DNA from: Methylocapsa sp. S129
GTDB taxonomy: Bacteria; Pseudomonadota; Alphaproteobacteria; Rhizobiales; Beijerinckiaceae
NCBI RefSeq assembly: GCF_009765995.1
Contig: NZ_LMUI01000030.1
Coordinates: forward strand, 1 to 64,000
Length of the DNA stretch: 64,000 bases
Direction of reading: 5' to 3'
The position numbers and the translations under genes are program-made. The notes below the pieces were generated by a model. That model worked only from the letters and a program-made list of their open reading frames with translations, searched no databases and was not told the DNA's origin. Positions 51,799-61,238 of this stretch are shown here, one piece after another. Each line of letters opens with the position of its first letter. Position 1 is the first letter of the stretch.

Positions 51799-52590
51799 GT
51801 GTCCGCTGATGCGCTAACTGGAGCCGTTTCTTTCGCATATGCGTGGCATCGCGCTTTCGGCAATGCGAGCTTCGACACGGCGCTCGCCAAGTTTGTCGTC
51901 AACGAGGCGCATCCCCGCGTCTGGTCCGCGAACCACGTGAGCCGCGTCAGCGCTTCGACCCCGGCCGAGATCGAAGCGGTCCTTGCGATAATCGAAGATC
52001 GTTTCGTTCATTGTGAGTACCGCGCCGTCGTCGCGGATTGTTTCACCCCGCCTTCTTTCGTCGCCCGGCTTGCATTGGATGACTATCGAGAACAAACGCC
52101 GGTCGTTCAAATGGTTCTTGCCGATGAATTGATGCACGTTGCATCGGCGGACGTTGTCCTTCACGCGGTCAACACGGATGCGGATTGGGCCAATCTCAAC
52201 CGGCTGGTCGAAATCAATTTCGAAGAGGGTCTTCGCGCGGGGCGCACGCGGTTGCCGGAAGATGTGGTTCGCGGCATTGTCGATGGATACAGGCGAAAAA
52301 GCCGGATCGCCCAGTTCTTTATCGCAGAGACAAGTCGCGAGCCCTGCGCCTATGGCTCCGCAATTGTATGCCCAAATGATCTTGGGATGCTGGAAGATTT
52401 CTTCACGCTGCCCCAATGCAGAGGTCGCGGGATTGCATCGGCTATAGTCGGCCATTGCGTCGGGCATTGCCGCAGCAAGGGGAGCAGCAGCGTCTTTATC
52501 GGCGCGCGTGCGACGGAACGCGCCAAGCATCTTTACGCCCGGCTCGGGTTTAAGCCGCTGATGATCTCGCGCGAATGGGTCAAAGGCTAG
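51799..52590 (+). CDS. GNAT family N-acetyltransferase
   Basis: A 263-residue protein. The C-terminal half (about 120-258) is a GNAT domain: LNRLVEINFEEGL, acetyl-CoA-binding FFTLPQCRGRGIASAIVGHC and FIGARATERAKHLYARLGFK. The N-terminal 110 residues are not recognised. It probably transfers an acyl group to an amine; sharing a locus with the glycosyltransferase suggests a sugar or flagellin as the acceptor, but that is inference. The start is GTG 51799, about 98 bases after the glycosyltransferase stop. Confidence 0.75.
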   Translation: MSADALTGAVSFAYAWHRAFGNASFDTALAKFVVNEAHPRVWSANHVSRVSASTPAEIEAVLAIIEDRFVHCEYRAVVADCFTPPSFVARLALDDYREQTPVVQMVLADELMHVASADVVLHAVNTDADWANLNRLVEINFEEGLRAGRTRLPEDVVRGIVDGYRRKSRIAQFFIAETSREPCAYGSAIVCPNDLGMLEDFFTLPQCRGRGIASAIVGHCVGHCRSKGSSSVFIGARATERAKHLYARLGFKPLMISREWVKG

Positions 52591-52650
52591 GCTCTGCTTT
52601 CCGCCCGGATTGAACCAGTGATCCAGGCGCCAGGCGTTTGGCTTTGTCCG

Positions 52651-53910
52651 CTAGGAAGGCGCCGCCGTGCGTGCGGCAAGCGCGCGGCTTCGCAGCATCG
52701 CCTGGAAAGCGCCGAACAGCTTTTTCATCTGGCTCGCTTTGTACGGAAATACGTCTTCGGGATCCATCGCATGAACGATCATGGCGCTCCCGACCTCGAA
52801 GATCAGCAATTCGCCGTCTCGCGTCTCGGCGCAATCCATAATCAGATAGTCGAGACCCGAACGTCGGGCGACTTCTCGCAGAGCCTTTTGGTGACGAGCG
52901 CCGAAACCTTCGTCAAAATCCCGCATGAATTTGGCTTCTTCGGCGCGATTTTGCGGGTTATCGATCATGTCGGCGTTGAGATAATGGATCATCCAATGGC
53001 TTGATATCGCCATGTGGCAGGCATAGGCCCGTCCGTCGATCAGGGCGACGCGATATTTTCGGAACAGGCCGTCCGTTCCGCGATAATCGACAAACGGCGC
53101 GATGAAAAACTCAGCCTGGGCGTATTGGGTGAGGTAGGCGACAAGCGCCGCGCGATCGTCGATCTTCTTCAGCCCTTCGCCTGCATGCGAGCCGACCGGC
53201 CGCGCGATGATCGGAAAATGGCAGTCCGGCGGGATTTGTTCAGGCTGCACTTCGCTTGTGCTGAAACTCATGAGGCTCGCCCTGTCGACGCGCGCATTGA
53301 CCGGCATGTAAGCGCCGGGAACGGAGGCCAGAAGAGTCCAGGCGCCATCCCTCGTCAATCGAGAGATCCGATCCGGCTCATTGAGAACCGGTCGCGGCCA
53401 TGTCTTGACGCGGCTGGCCAGTAGATCGAGCGCCGATTTATTCGCGTCCCCTTCAGCCACGACGACAAAGGCCAGATCGTGCGGCGGAATGATTTCGGGC
53501 AGCGGGCATCCGGGGACGATGTAGAGAACGTCGAGAGCGATGTTGGCGCTCTCTAGCAGAAATTCGATCGGCGTATTGGCCATGAGATCGCCGGGCGTCG
53601 CCAGCGCCAGAACCCTCAACGGGTCCGAGGCGGCGCTGGCCGGCGCGTGACGGTAAAATCTGTGCAGCTTGAGCGCCTGCGCCTGAAATCGCGCGCGATT
53701 ATCTTCCCGTCCCCGGAAAAGCTCCAGCAAGGAAAGGTCCATAAGGGCGCCGGCGTCTTCCGAATTGCGCCGGCTGCGATCGATCAGCGATTGCGTGATC
53801 GGCCCGAGATCGGCGCCGCGGAACGCCATCTTGGCGAGTGCGGCAAGTCCTATGAGGATCGGCGGTTGTTGTTCTTCCCTAGCAATATCCAGGATATCGG
53901 AGTCGATCAC
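52651..53910 (-). CDS. ATP-grasp family protein with N-terminal TPR-like region
   Basis: A 419-residue protein. The C-terminal half is an ATP-grasp fold of the RimK-like type: FPIIARPVGSHAGEGLKKID (ATP-binding Lys and Gly-rich loop), FFIAPFVDYRGTDGLFRKYR and GLDYLIMDCAETRDGELLIF (metal-binding region). The N-terminal part is helical. ATP-grasp enzymes join a carboxylate to an amine or thiol using ATP; the substrate here is unknown. It is convergent with the GNAT gene and starts with GTG 53910. Confidence 0.75.
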   Translation of the reverse strand: MIDSDILDIAREEQQPPILIGLAALAKMAFRGADLGPITQSLIDRSRRNSEDAGALMDLSLLELFRGREDNRARFQAQALKLHRFYRHAPASAASDPLRVLALATPGDLMANTPIEFLLESANIALDVLYIVPGCPLPEIIPPHDLAFVVVAEGDANKSALDLLASRVKTWPRPVLNEPDRISRLTRDGAWTLLASVPGAYMPVNARVDRASLMSFSTSEVQPEQIPPDCHFPIIARPVGSHAGEGLKKIDDRAALVAYLTQYAQAEFFIAPFVDYRGTDGLFRKYRVALIDGRAYACHMAISSHWMIHYLNADMIDNPQNRAEEAKFMRDFDEGFGARHQKALREVARRSGLDYLIMDCAETRDGELLIFEVGSAMIVHAMDPEDVFPYKASQMKKLFGAFQAMLRSRALAARTAAPS

Positions 53911-54004
53911 AGGGGGGCCTTTTTTGCTGAGAAGAAGCCTTCGGCGACATCAGGTTTATCCAGCCAATCTTGCTTCGGGCTGGCTGATCGCGCGCTTGGC
54001 GGCG

Positions 54005-54478
54005 CTAATCGGGCACCGCGTAATATCGCCCGCGCAGCGCCGCCCGGTCGCTTGGCTTTATCGAGACAGGCGCCGAGGTCGGGCAGTAGCGAACGCCGAG
54101 CAAGGAGCCCCGGCGCCATATCGTCGTGACGACGTTGAGGGCGCCTGTTTCGTCATCGTAGAGCACGCAGCGAGCGGGCAGACCGACATTCTTCATCAGC
54201 TTCAGGCAGAGACCTTGGGCGGATTGATCGCGCACCAGGCATTCGCAAATGAAAGCGCTCTGCGAGTCGAGCAGCTTGGCCGAGCGCAGACGAAGGCGTC
54301 GACGCGCGCTCGATCGCTTCTCTCTGGGCCTTTCGCCAACGGGCGGATCGTTTGGCGGCGGCGAGACAATTTCATAGGAGACCAAGCTCTGACGCGCGAG
54401 AGACTTGGTCATCAGGCGCTTGAGGCCGGAAGGCGCCGGCCAGCGGTGCAATCGGACCCCTTCCAAATTCACCGCCAT
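54005..54478 (-). CDS. PilZ-domain-like protein
   Basis: A 157-residue protein. The C-terminal 95 residues resemble a PilZ domain: RRRLRLRSAKLLDSQSAFIC, CLVRDQSAQGLCLKL, LYDDETGALNVVTTIWRRGS. The RxxxR and D/NxSxxG motifs that bind cyclic di-GMP are present in part (RLRLR; DQSAQG). PilZ proteins link c-di-GMP to motility. ATG 54478 has GGAGGG 5 bases upstream; a longer frame from 54544 has no site. Confidence 0.65.
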   Translation of the reverse strand: MAVNLEGVRLHRWPAPSGLKRLMTKSLARQSLVSYEIVSPPPNDPPVGERPREKRSSARRRLRLRSAKLLDSQSAFICECLVRDQSAQGLCLKLMKNVGLPARCVLYDDETGALNVVTTIWRRGSLLGVRYCPTSAPVSIKPSDRAALRGRYYAVPD

Positions 54479-54734
54479 CGACGCCCTCCGGCAAGCCGCA
54501 AGCCAATTGGCTCGCAAGGTTTCGATACGCCTGACCGGTCGCATTCGCGGCGGCGCTTCAACTTCAGGCGTTCATTTTCGCAGCGATGGCTTTTCCCAGA
54601 CTGACGCTGGTCATGAAGCGGCCGTCTTGGGGATATTCAGCGGGTCGACCCCGGCTTCGCGTCCATTCTCCAGTTTCGCGCCAGCCTGTGATTCTATCAG
54701 AGGGTGAGGCATTCGTGGAAAGGGCTGATACAGC

Positions 54735-55103
54735 ATGACGCAGGAAACATTGTCTTCTCTGAGGGCGCTCGGCGACCAACTCCGTATTCGCTTGAACGAA
54801 TCGCCGGAATTTCGGGCGCTGACGGTGATCGACCGGACGATTCTCGAGCTTTCGGATATTTTGAATTTGTCCGCGCCGGCCGCGCCTAACCGTGTCGCGC
54901 CGCCGAAGCCTGTCGACGCATCGCCAAGCGAGCCTTCCGCCACGGTCTCGAACATCCGGCCGCATATCGAAACAACGGCGCCCGGCGCGACCAGCAGCCA
55001 AAGCCGGATGGCGAGGGCGATCGCCGAAACGATCGCCGCTAAAGCGGGTTCGCCTTCCATGCCGGCGCCTCGCTTCAATCAGGCGCTGAGAGTCGCTTCG
55101 TAA
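54735..55103 (+). CDS. Small hypothetical protein
   Basis: A 122-residue soluble protein. The first 45 residues are a predicted helical, conserved-looking segment (TQETLSSLRALGDQLRIRLN, SPEFRALTVIDRTILELSD). The rest is Pro/Ser/Ala-rich and probably disordered, ending RFNQALRVAS. Short proteins with this N-terminus are found in Rhizobiales, as far as I recall; no function is known. GGAAAGG lies about 15 bases before ATG 54735. Confidence 0.55.
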   Translation: MTQETLSSLRALGDQLRIRLNESPEFRALTVIDRTILELSDILNLSAPAAPNRVAPPKPVDASPSEPSATVSNIRPHIETTAPGATSSQSRMARAIAETIAAKAGSPSMPAPRFNQALRVAS

Positions 55104-55193
55104 AGCCGGCGGCTCACAAGCCGCAGGACTTTTGCGATTTCTTAAATCGACTTGGCTAGTCTGCCGAAAGGTCATGAAGAGCCGAGTTTGCGT

Positions 55194-55376
55194 ATGGTGC
55201 GCCGGGTTATCGAGCAGATCGAACAATTGCATTCTGCGATTTCGGCGCGAAACGACGAGCCGCAATCCGCTCTGGTGGAGCAAACATTGGCGCGCTGCCT
55301 GTGCGAGCTTCGCGCGATCGTCGCGTTTGAGACGCGCGATCGGGTGAGGCGACGCCCGCTCTTGCGAATTGTCTGA
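55194..55376 (+). CDS. Small helical hypothetical protein (60 aa)
   Basis: A 60-residue frame from ATG 55194 (VRRVIEQIEQLHSAISARND, ALVEQTLARCLCELRAIVAF) with helical amphipathic character. The upstream frame to 55152 begins with TTG. No family is recognised and the ribosome-binding site is weak, so it could be a chance frame. Confidence 0.35.
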   Translation: MVRRVIEQIEQLHSAISARNDEPQSALVEQTLARCLCELRAIVAFETRDRVRRRPLLRIV

Positions 55377-55618
55377 CGTCTTCGCGGCGTTCACCCCCCG
55401 GCTTATTCGCGCGCTTGATCTCCTCCTCGCCGGCCAGGCGATCCGGGCGCATGCGCCGCTGCTTTCAGAGATGTTTTGTAACGCCGCCCGCGCGCGAATC
55501 GCACAGCCCGTCCGGGCAAGTTATCGGCGCCGCTGAGCGAGAATCCTCGTCGCTCATCAGCTTCGCGCAAGGGTGCCGGTGTTAAGTCGAGTTCACCGCA
55601 AGTCTGAGGGACAGGTCA
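55377..55618. other. Leader region of the flgE operon
   Basis: About 240 bases before flgE with no gene. The final GAGGGACAGGTCA contains the ribosome-binding site of flgE (AGGGACAGG, 4-8 bases before ATG). A promoter controlled by FtcR would be expected here, but its binding sequence is not known to me and I see no clear -35/-10 pair. Confidence 0.4.
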
Positions 55619-56899
55619 ATGAGTGGCAATATTATGAACGCCGCCGTAATGGGCATGAACGCCCAAACGAGCTGGCTGGCGAGCATCTCCCAAAATATCG
55701 CCAACTCAAGCACCACCGGTTACAAGGACGCCGAAACGCAGTTCACCTCTCTCGTCGACCAGAGCGGCGCCGGCAATTATTCGGCGGGCGGCGTCGCCAC
55801 GAACACCGTGTCGATGAACAGCCTGCAGGGAAGCGTCGTCGGCACCGCCACGACAACCGACCTTGCGGTCCAGGGGAATGGGTTCTTCGTGGTCAGCGAC
55901 TCGGCTGGCGACACGTTCCTCACCCGCGACGGCTCGTTTGTGCCCGATTCTTCGGGAAATCTGGTCAATGCGGCCGGCTATTATCTGATGGGCTACAGCA
56001 CAGCGGCTGGCGCCGCCAGCCCATCGGCGAACTCGACGACCGGCTTGGTGAAAGTCAATGTGGACCAGAACAGTCCGCCGCTACCCACCGCGACGACATC
56101 GGGGGTCTTCTCAGCCAACCTGCCGTCGACGGCGGCCGTCGTTCCCACGGCGTCTGCGCCCGCCGCAGGCGGCACGACCTATACGGAGAAAACATCGCTC
56201 GTCACCTATGACGATCTCGGCGCGCCCGTGACGCTGGACGTATATATGACGAACCTGGGGAATAACGCTGCCGGCGATCCGCAATGGGAAGTGGACGTTT
56301 ACAATTCAGCGGACGCCGCTGCGGGCGGAGGCCTTCCTTACACACCCGCAACGCCTATGGCGACGTCGACTCTCGTTTTCAGTCCAACGACCGGCACCCT
56401 GACTGGGGGCTCCAATTTGACCAACGGGGACTTGTCGATTGCGATTCCCAACGGCCAGACCATGAGTCTGGATATGAGCGGCATGACGCAGGTCGCGTCC
56501 GCTTATGCTGTCAGCACCGCGACCACCAATGGCAATGCGCCCGAAACTCCGACCGGGCTGAGCATCAGCGCCAATGGGACTCTGTCCTACACTTACGCCA
56601 GCGGCGCGACGACGGCCGCCTACGACATTCCGCTTGCCAATGTGGCGAGCCCGGACAGCCTGACCTCGGTGAACGGCACGGTTTTCTCGACCAATGTCAA
56701 TTCAGGCCAGATTCAGGTCGGCACGGCGGGCACGGCCGGATTCGGGTCAATCGAATCCTCTTCTCTTGAGAGCTCGACGGTCGATCTCGCCACCGAACTG
56801 ACGGCGATGATCCAGGCGCAAAGCAGCTACGAAGCCAATTCGAAGGTGTTTCAGACGGGCGCCAATCTGCTCGACATCCTAAACAAAATTCAGGCGTAA
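55619..56899 (+). CDS. flgE: Flagellar hook protein FlgE
   Basis: A 426-residue hook protein. The N-terminal flagellar rod/hook motif is MNAAVMGMNAQTSWLASISQ, NIANSSTTGYK, then LAVQGNGFFVVSD and FLTRDGSFVPDSSGNLV. The C-terminal hook motif is TELTAMIQAQSSYEANSKVF, ANLLDILNKI. FlgE polymerises into the hook joining rod to filament and is exported by the flagellar type III system, so no signal peptide is expected. AGGGACAGG precedes ATG 55619. It begins the nine-gene block running off the window. Confidence 0.95.
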   Translation: MSGNIMNAAVMGMNAQTSWLASISQNIANSSTTGYKDAETQFTSLVDQSGAGNYSAGGVATNTVSMNSLQGSVVGTATTTDLAVQGNGFFVVSDSAGDTFLTRDGSFVPDSSGNLVNAAGYYLMGYSTAAGAASPSANSTTGLVKVNVDQNSPPLPTATTSGVFSANLPSTAAVVPTASAPAAGGTTYTEKTSLVTYDDLGAPVTLDVYMTNLGNNAAGDPQWEVDVYNSADAAAGGGLPYTPATPMATSTLVFSPTTGTLTGGSNLTNGDLSIAIPNGQTMSLDMSGMTQVASAYAVSTATTNGNAPETPTGLSISANGTLSYTYASGATTAAYDIPLANVASPDSLTSVNGTVFSTNVNSGQIQVGTAGTAGFGSIESSSLESSTVDLATELTAMIQAQSSYEANSKVFQTGANLLDILNKIQA

Positions 56900-56932
56900 C
56901 CATCCAGCGTCTGGCGTTCAGGGAACCCGCTC

Positions 56933-58486
56933 ATGAGCTTGTCCTCCGCGTTCAACATTATCAATTCATCGTTCAATGCAAACGCAAGCCAGACGGCCGC
57001 TATATCGAGCAATATCTCGAACGCGAGCACTACGGGATATACGCTCAAGACCGCCAATCTCGCCACCAACTCTTACGGCGGCGTGGAGGTCAGCTCCATC
57101 ACCCGAGCGACAAATGTCGCCCTTCTTGAGCAAATGCTGGCCGCGAACTCAACCTCGGCCCAGCAGTCGGCGCTGGCGAACGGGCTCACCCAATTGAGCG
57201 CCACGGTGAACGACAGCACGTCGGTCTCCTCATCGTCGTCGACGACCACCGCGTCGGGGCAATCGCCTTCGGCGATGCTGGCGAACCTGGACTCGGCGCT
57301 TCAGAATTACGAGGCGTCGCCGAGCGATGCGACGGTCGCCCAATCGGTCATCACCGCGGCTTCGCAATTGACCTCCTCGCTCAATAGCGCAACGGCGACG
57401 GTGCAGCAGGTTCGCTCCCAGGCGGACGCTGGCATGGCGACGTCCGTCGCCACCATCAATTCGCTGCTGGGCCAGTTTCAGACCGTCAACAACACGATCG
57501 TCAGCGGCCTTCAAAGCGGCGCCGACGTCACCGACGCCGAGGATTCACGCGACAACATCCTGAGCCAGCTCTCCCAGCAGATTGGCATCTCGACGGTGAC
57601 GAGCGCCAATGGCTCGGAGTCCATCTACACCGATAGCGGCGTGACGCTCTTTCAAACGACCGCGCGCGCTGTGACTTTCACCGCGACGCCGACATTGACG
57701 GCGGGCGCATCGGGCAATGCCGTGATAGTCGATGGCGTCCCAATCACCGGATCTTCGTCGCCCATGGCGATCCAGTCGGGCGCGCTTGCGGGTCTGGCGA
57801 CGTTGCGCGACACCGTAGCGCCTCAATACCAGGCCCAGCTCGACCAGATCGCGAGCGGGTTGATCAATGCATTCGCGGAAACCAATCAGGCAAATCCGGC
57901 GACGCCAGATCCGTTGCCGGGACTTTTCACCTATCCCGGCGTTACCTCCGCGACCGTCTTGCCGACCGCCACGACCGTTCCCGCCGGGCTCGCGGGCCAG
58001 ATCGAAGTCAATGCAAGCGTGGACCCCAGCCAGGGCGGCAACGCCAATCTCCTAAGGGACGGCGGCATCGCCAACACCACGGCGGGCGAGCCCACGGGGG
58101 ATACGGATTACACCTACAATACGACCGGGGCCGCGAGCTACACCACGCGAATTCAGCAGATGATCAGCGGGATTTCGGCAACCCAGTCGTTCGATCCGAC
58201 CGCCGGCGCCGGATCGAGCGACAGCCTCACGGCCTATGCCGACGCATCGGTGAGTTGGGTGCAAGGTCAATACCAGCAGGCGTCCGATCAGGCTACGTCC
58301 TCAAGCGCCTTGGCGACGACGGCGTCGCAGGCGCTGTCGAGCGCGACGGGCGTCAGCCTCGATAACGAGACGTCGCAAATGCTCAGCCTTGAAAACTCCT
58401 ATCAAACCACGGCCAAACTCCTCACGACGGTGAACAATATGTTCTCTTCGCTGCTGACGGCTGTAACTGCGGTGCTCCCTGCATGA
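56933..58486 (+). CDS. flgK: Hook-filament junction protein FlgK (HAP1)
   Basis: A 517-residue FlgK. N-terminal conserved segment: SLSSAFNIINSSFNANASQT, AAISSNISNASTTGYTLKTA. The C-terminal ends SLDNETSQMLSLENSYQTTA, KLLTTVNNMFSSLL. A Ser/Thr-rich stretch lies at about 95-110. FlgK with FlgL forms the junction between hook and filament. AGGGAA is 8 bases before ATG 56933. The stop overlaps flgL as ATGA. Confidence 0.94.
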   Translation: MSLSSAFNIINSSFNANASQTAAISSNISNASTTGYTLKTANLATNSYGGVEVSSITRATNVALLEQMLAANSTSAQQSALANGLTQLSATVNDSTSVSSSSSTTTASGQSPSAMLANLDSALQNYEASPSDATVAQSVITAASQLTSSLNSATATVQQVRSQADAGMATSVATINSLLGQFQTVNNTIVSGLQSGADVTDAEDSRDNILSQLSQQIGISTVTSANGSESIYTDSGVTLFQTTARAVTFTATPTLTAGASGNAVIVDGVPITGSSSPMAIQSGALAGLATLRDTVAPQYQAQLDQIASGLINAFAETNQANPATPDPLPGLFTYPGVTSATVLPTATTVPAGLAGQIEVNASVDPSQGGNANLLRDGGIANTTAGEPTGDTDYTYNTTGAASYTTRIQQMISGISATQSFDPTAGAGSSDSLTAYADASVSWVQGQYQQASDQATSSSALATTASQALSSATGVSLDNETSQMLSLENSYQTTAKLLTTVNNMFSSLLTAVTAVLPA

Positions 58487-59523
58487 CAAACTTCATCTCC
58501 ACGCAATATTTGTCATCCTCTCTCCAGCTTTCCATCCTGAAGCTACAGACGCAGCTCGCCACTGCGCAGAACGAATCCACAACGGGACAATATGCCGATC
58601 TCGGGCTTCAACTGGGCAGCCAGGCAGGGCAGGAAATCTCGTTGCAGAACGAGAACGGCATGCTTCAGACGTACACCAACACCAATGCGGCGGTCGCGAC
58701 GAGCTTGAGTACGACGTCGACCGCGCTCGACACGCTTCGGACGAACGCGCAAAACACGATCAACAGCTTGACCGAATGGTCGGGGGAGACGGATTCCGGA
58801 TCGCAGCTCCAAACTCTTGGCTCTTCCGGGTTGCAATCCCTTATCGCGACAGCCAATACGTCGGTTAGCGGGCAATATGTGTTCGGAGGCATCAACTCCA
58901 GCGTGGCGCCAATGACCACCTATACCGGCACCGCCACGCAGACCGCCGTTCAGAACGCATTCTCGACCTATCTCGCCGGGCTCTCGCCGCCAGCCACCGC
59001 AGCAACGGTCACGGCCACGCAGATGCAGACTTTCCTGGCGTCGCCAAGCCTCACCAACCTGTTTCAAGGCGCGGGGTGGTCGGCCAACTGGTCGTCGGCT
59101 TCCAGCACCAATATCAGCAGCAACATTTCACCGACCGAGACGATCGAATCAACGACAAACGCCAACCAACCCGGATTTCAACAGCTTGCCCAGGGCTATG
59201 CGCTGCTGAGCGAGTTCACGGGCACGACGATCAATTCGGCGGCGCTGCAAGTGGTTGCCAACCAGGCCAGCAGCCTCATCAACCAGGGCCTGACGTCTTT
59301 GACCACGACGGAAGCGACAATCGGCTCCGCCCAGCAAAGCGTGACCGACGCCAATAACAATATGTCCGCCCAGATGACCATTCTGCAAACGCAGATCGGC
59401 AACCTCGATAATGTCAACGCGTATCAGACCGCAACGGAAGTCAGTTCCCTGACGACGCAAATCCAGACCGCTTATTCGCTGACCGCTGCGCTGCAGAAGC
59501 TCAGTCTGGTGGATTATCTCTAG
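58483..59523 (+). CDS. flgL: Hook-filament junction protein FlgL (HAP3)
   Basis: A 346-residue FlgL of the flagellin-like family. N-terminus: FISTQYLSSSLQLSILKLQT, QLATAQNESTTGQYADLGLQ; then TSVSGQYVFGGINSSVAPMT, and C-terminal YQTATEVSSLTTQIQTAYSL. It completes the junction between hook and filament. Start overlaps the flgK stop by 4 bases. No flagellin gene is in the window. Confidence 0.93.
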   Translation: MTNFISTQYLSSSLQLSILKLQTQLATAQNESTTGQYADLGLQLGSQAGQEISLQNENGMLQTYTNTNAAVATSLSTTSTALDTLRTNAQNTINSLTEWSGETDSGSQLQTLGSSGLQSLIATANTSVSGQYVFGGINSSVAPMTTYTGTATQTAVQNAFSTYLAGLSPPATAATVTATQMQTFLASPSLTNLFQGAGWSANWSSASSTNISSNISPTETIESTTNANQPGFQQLAQGYALLSEFTGTTINSAALQVVANQASSLINQGLTSLTTTEATIGSAQQSVTDANNNMSAQMTILQTQIGNLDNVNAYQTATEVSSLTTQIQTAYSLTAALQKLSLVDYL

Positions 59524-59639
59524 AGCCTTGTCCGCCCAGGGCGGAATCGAAACGGGTTTCAGGTCTTTGTTTCGGTATTTTCACGCGAAGCGGACGCCGC
59601 TTCGATAGAAAGCGTCACAGGCGCCATCGAGGATGATAA

Positions 59640-59987
59640 ATGTATCAGTTTTCCTACGCAGAAGTCGCCGAAGAATCGCCGCAGGAAATGCGGGGGATGG
59701 AGCGGCGCGTTCTCGATCAGGCGCTCGAACTTCTACACGTCGCTCGCAGCAAGGGACCGGGATCAAGAGCGCTCGTCGACGCTCTTTTCTATTATCGGCG
59801 CCTCTGGTCGATATTCATGGACGATCTCGCAAATCCGGAAAATGAATTGCCCGAGGAATTGCGCGCTGGGCTGATCTCCATTGGCATCTGGATGGTCAAG
59901 GAAATCGAGCTTGTCCGGTCCGGAAAAGCAAATGACCTCACTGCAATGATCGAAATCACCGAAATTATTCGCGACGGATTGAAGTGA
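59640..59987 (+). CDS. flaF: Flagellar biosynthesis regulator FlaF
   Basis: A 115-residue FlaF: YQFSYAEVAEESPQEMRGME, LFYYRRLWSIFMDDLANPEN, ELRAGLISIGIWMVKEIELV. In Caulobacter and Rhizobiales FlaF works with FlbT to control flagellin translation or secretion. GAGG precedes ATG 59640. The flbT start is 8 bases after the stop. Confidence 0.93.
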   Translation: MYQFSYAEVAEESPQEMRGMERRVLDQALELLHVARSKGPGSRALVDALFYYRRLWSIFMDDLANPENELPEELRAGLISIGIWMVKEIELVRSGKANDLTAMIEITEIIRDGLK

Positions 59988-59994
59988 GGCGACA

Positions 59995-60405
59995 ATGAAT
60001 ATCTCACTCCGCGCGGACGAAAAACTCTATATCAACGGCGCCGTTTTCCGCGTCGATCGGAAAGTCTCGATAGAATTGCTCAATGACGTGACGTTTCTTC
60101 TCGAAGCGCACGTCATGCAGGCCCATGATGCGACGACGCCGCTGCGGCAAATTTATTTCGTCATTCAGATCATGCTGATGGACCCCGGCGCGGCTTCGGC
60201 GGCGCTGGAACTGTCGCGTAAGCTGATCGACGCGGCGCTGCGCACATTTGAGAACCGGGAGATTCTGTCAGGCCTCAAAGCGGTCGACGAGATGGTCGTT
60301 TGCTCGCGCCATTTCGATGCGATGAAGACTCTTCGCGCCCTGTTTCCCCTGGAGCGAGCCACCATGACCGGAAGCCCGAAAGCGTCCACCTCTCACGCCG
60401 CCTGA
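59995..60405 (+). CDS. flbT: Flagellin synthesis repressor FlbT
   Basis: A 136-residue FlbT: ISLRADEKLYINGAVFRVDR, VSIELLNDVTFLLEAHVMQA, YFVIQIMLMDPGAASAALEL. FlbT binds flagellin mRNA leader sequence and represses or modulates flagellin synthesis, opposed by FlaF. GAGGCG precedes ATG 59995. The C-terminus is normal. Confidence 0.93.
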   Translation: MNISLRADEKLYINGAVFRVDRKVSIELLNDVTFLLEAHVMQAHDATTPLRQIYFVIQIMLMDPGAASAALELSRKLIDAALRTFENREILSGLKAVDEMVVCSRHFDAMKTLRALFPLERATMTGSPKASTSHAA

Positions 60406-60417
60406 AAGGCATTTGCC

Positions 60418-60822
60418 ATGACTGTCAGCCCCACTTCCTCAGTATCGTCCACCACCTCGTCCAGCGCCGCGGCGGCCGCGCCGTCGGCCACTGTCGACTA
60501 CAATCAGTTTCTTACATTGCTGATCGCCGAGATAAAAAACCAGGATCCGACTCAACCGATGGATCCCACGCAGTCGGTCACTCAGCTCGCGACCATTTCG
60601 GGCGTCCAGCAGGCGATGCAATCCAACGCCACGCTCAGCTCCCTGTTGACGACTTCATCGCTGTCGCAGGCCGCATGGTTGGTTGGCCAGACGGTCACCT
60701 CTGCGGATGGAAAAACAACGGGCACCGTCGCGTCCGTCGCCGTCACCTCGACGGGCAATACAGCGACCCTGACGAACGGAAGCACGCTCGCTCTGACCTC
60801 CGGCATAAGCATCGGCTCATGA
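60418..60822 (+). CDS. flgD: Flagellar hook assembly protein FlgD (short form)
   Basis: A 134-residue hook-cap protein. The conserved N-terminal motif is DYNQFLTLLIAEIKNQDPTQ, PMDPTQSVTQLATISGVQQA, followed by LVGQTVTSADG. The first 25 residues are Ser/Ala/Thr-rich. It lacks the long C-terminal Fn3/Tudor region of enterobacterial FlgD; the short form is common in Rhizobiales. It guides FlgE polymerisation. The stop overlaps fliQ as ATGA. Confidence 0.92.
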   Translation: MTVSPTSSVSSTTSSSAAAAAPSATVDYNQFLTLLIAEIKNQDPTQPMDPTQSVTQLATISGVQQAMQSNATLSSLLTTSSLSQAAWLVGQTVTSADGKTTGTVASVAVTSTGNTATLTNGSTLALTSGISIGS

Positions 60823-61085
60823 ACGAGGCGGACGCGCTCGACCTGATCCAGGCGGCGATCTGGACGATCATTGTCGGTTCGGGCCCGGCGGTCGCCGCGG
60901 CGATGGCGGTCGGCATTGTCGTCGCGCTGATCCAGGCGTTGACGCAGGTGCAGGAGATGACGCTGACTTTCGTGCCCAAAATCGTGGTCATTTTCGCCGT
61001 CATCAGTCTGACCGCCCCGTTCATCGGCGGCCAAGTCTACGCCTTCACCGAAATGGTCTACGGGAGAATCGAAAAAGGTTTCTGA
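60819..61085 (+). CDS. fliQ: Flagellar export apparatus protein FliQ
   Basis: An 88-residue protein with two transmembrane helices: NEADALDLIQAAIWTIIVGS, AMAVGIVVALIQALTQVQEM, TLTFVPKIVVIFAVISLTAP. With FliP and FliR it forms the membrane export gate of the flagellar type III system. ATG 60819 overlaps the flgD stop by 4 bases. Length is standard. Confidence 0.95.
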   Translation: MNEADALDLIQAAIWTIIVGSGPAVAAAMAVGIVVALIQALTQVQEMTLTFVPKIVVIFAVISLTAPFIGGQVYAFTEMVYGRIEKGF

Positions 61086-61238
61086 AGAGGTTCGCGTGAC
61101 GACCGCGCGGCCTCAGAATTCCGGCAAAAAAACTCCCGCGCAAATCTCCACCCGCTTGGCCGGGAAACCTCCTCGATGGGGAGACTGGCGCAAGCTTGGT
61201 ATCGCACTCTTGTCGAAAGTTGAGATGAGGGGCACAGT

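Noticed and set aside
54564-55394. A 276-codon minus-strand frame
   Set aside because: It is Arg-rich, lacks motifs and opposes two small plus-strand genes with better coding character.
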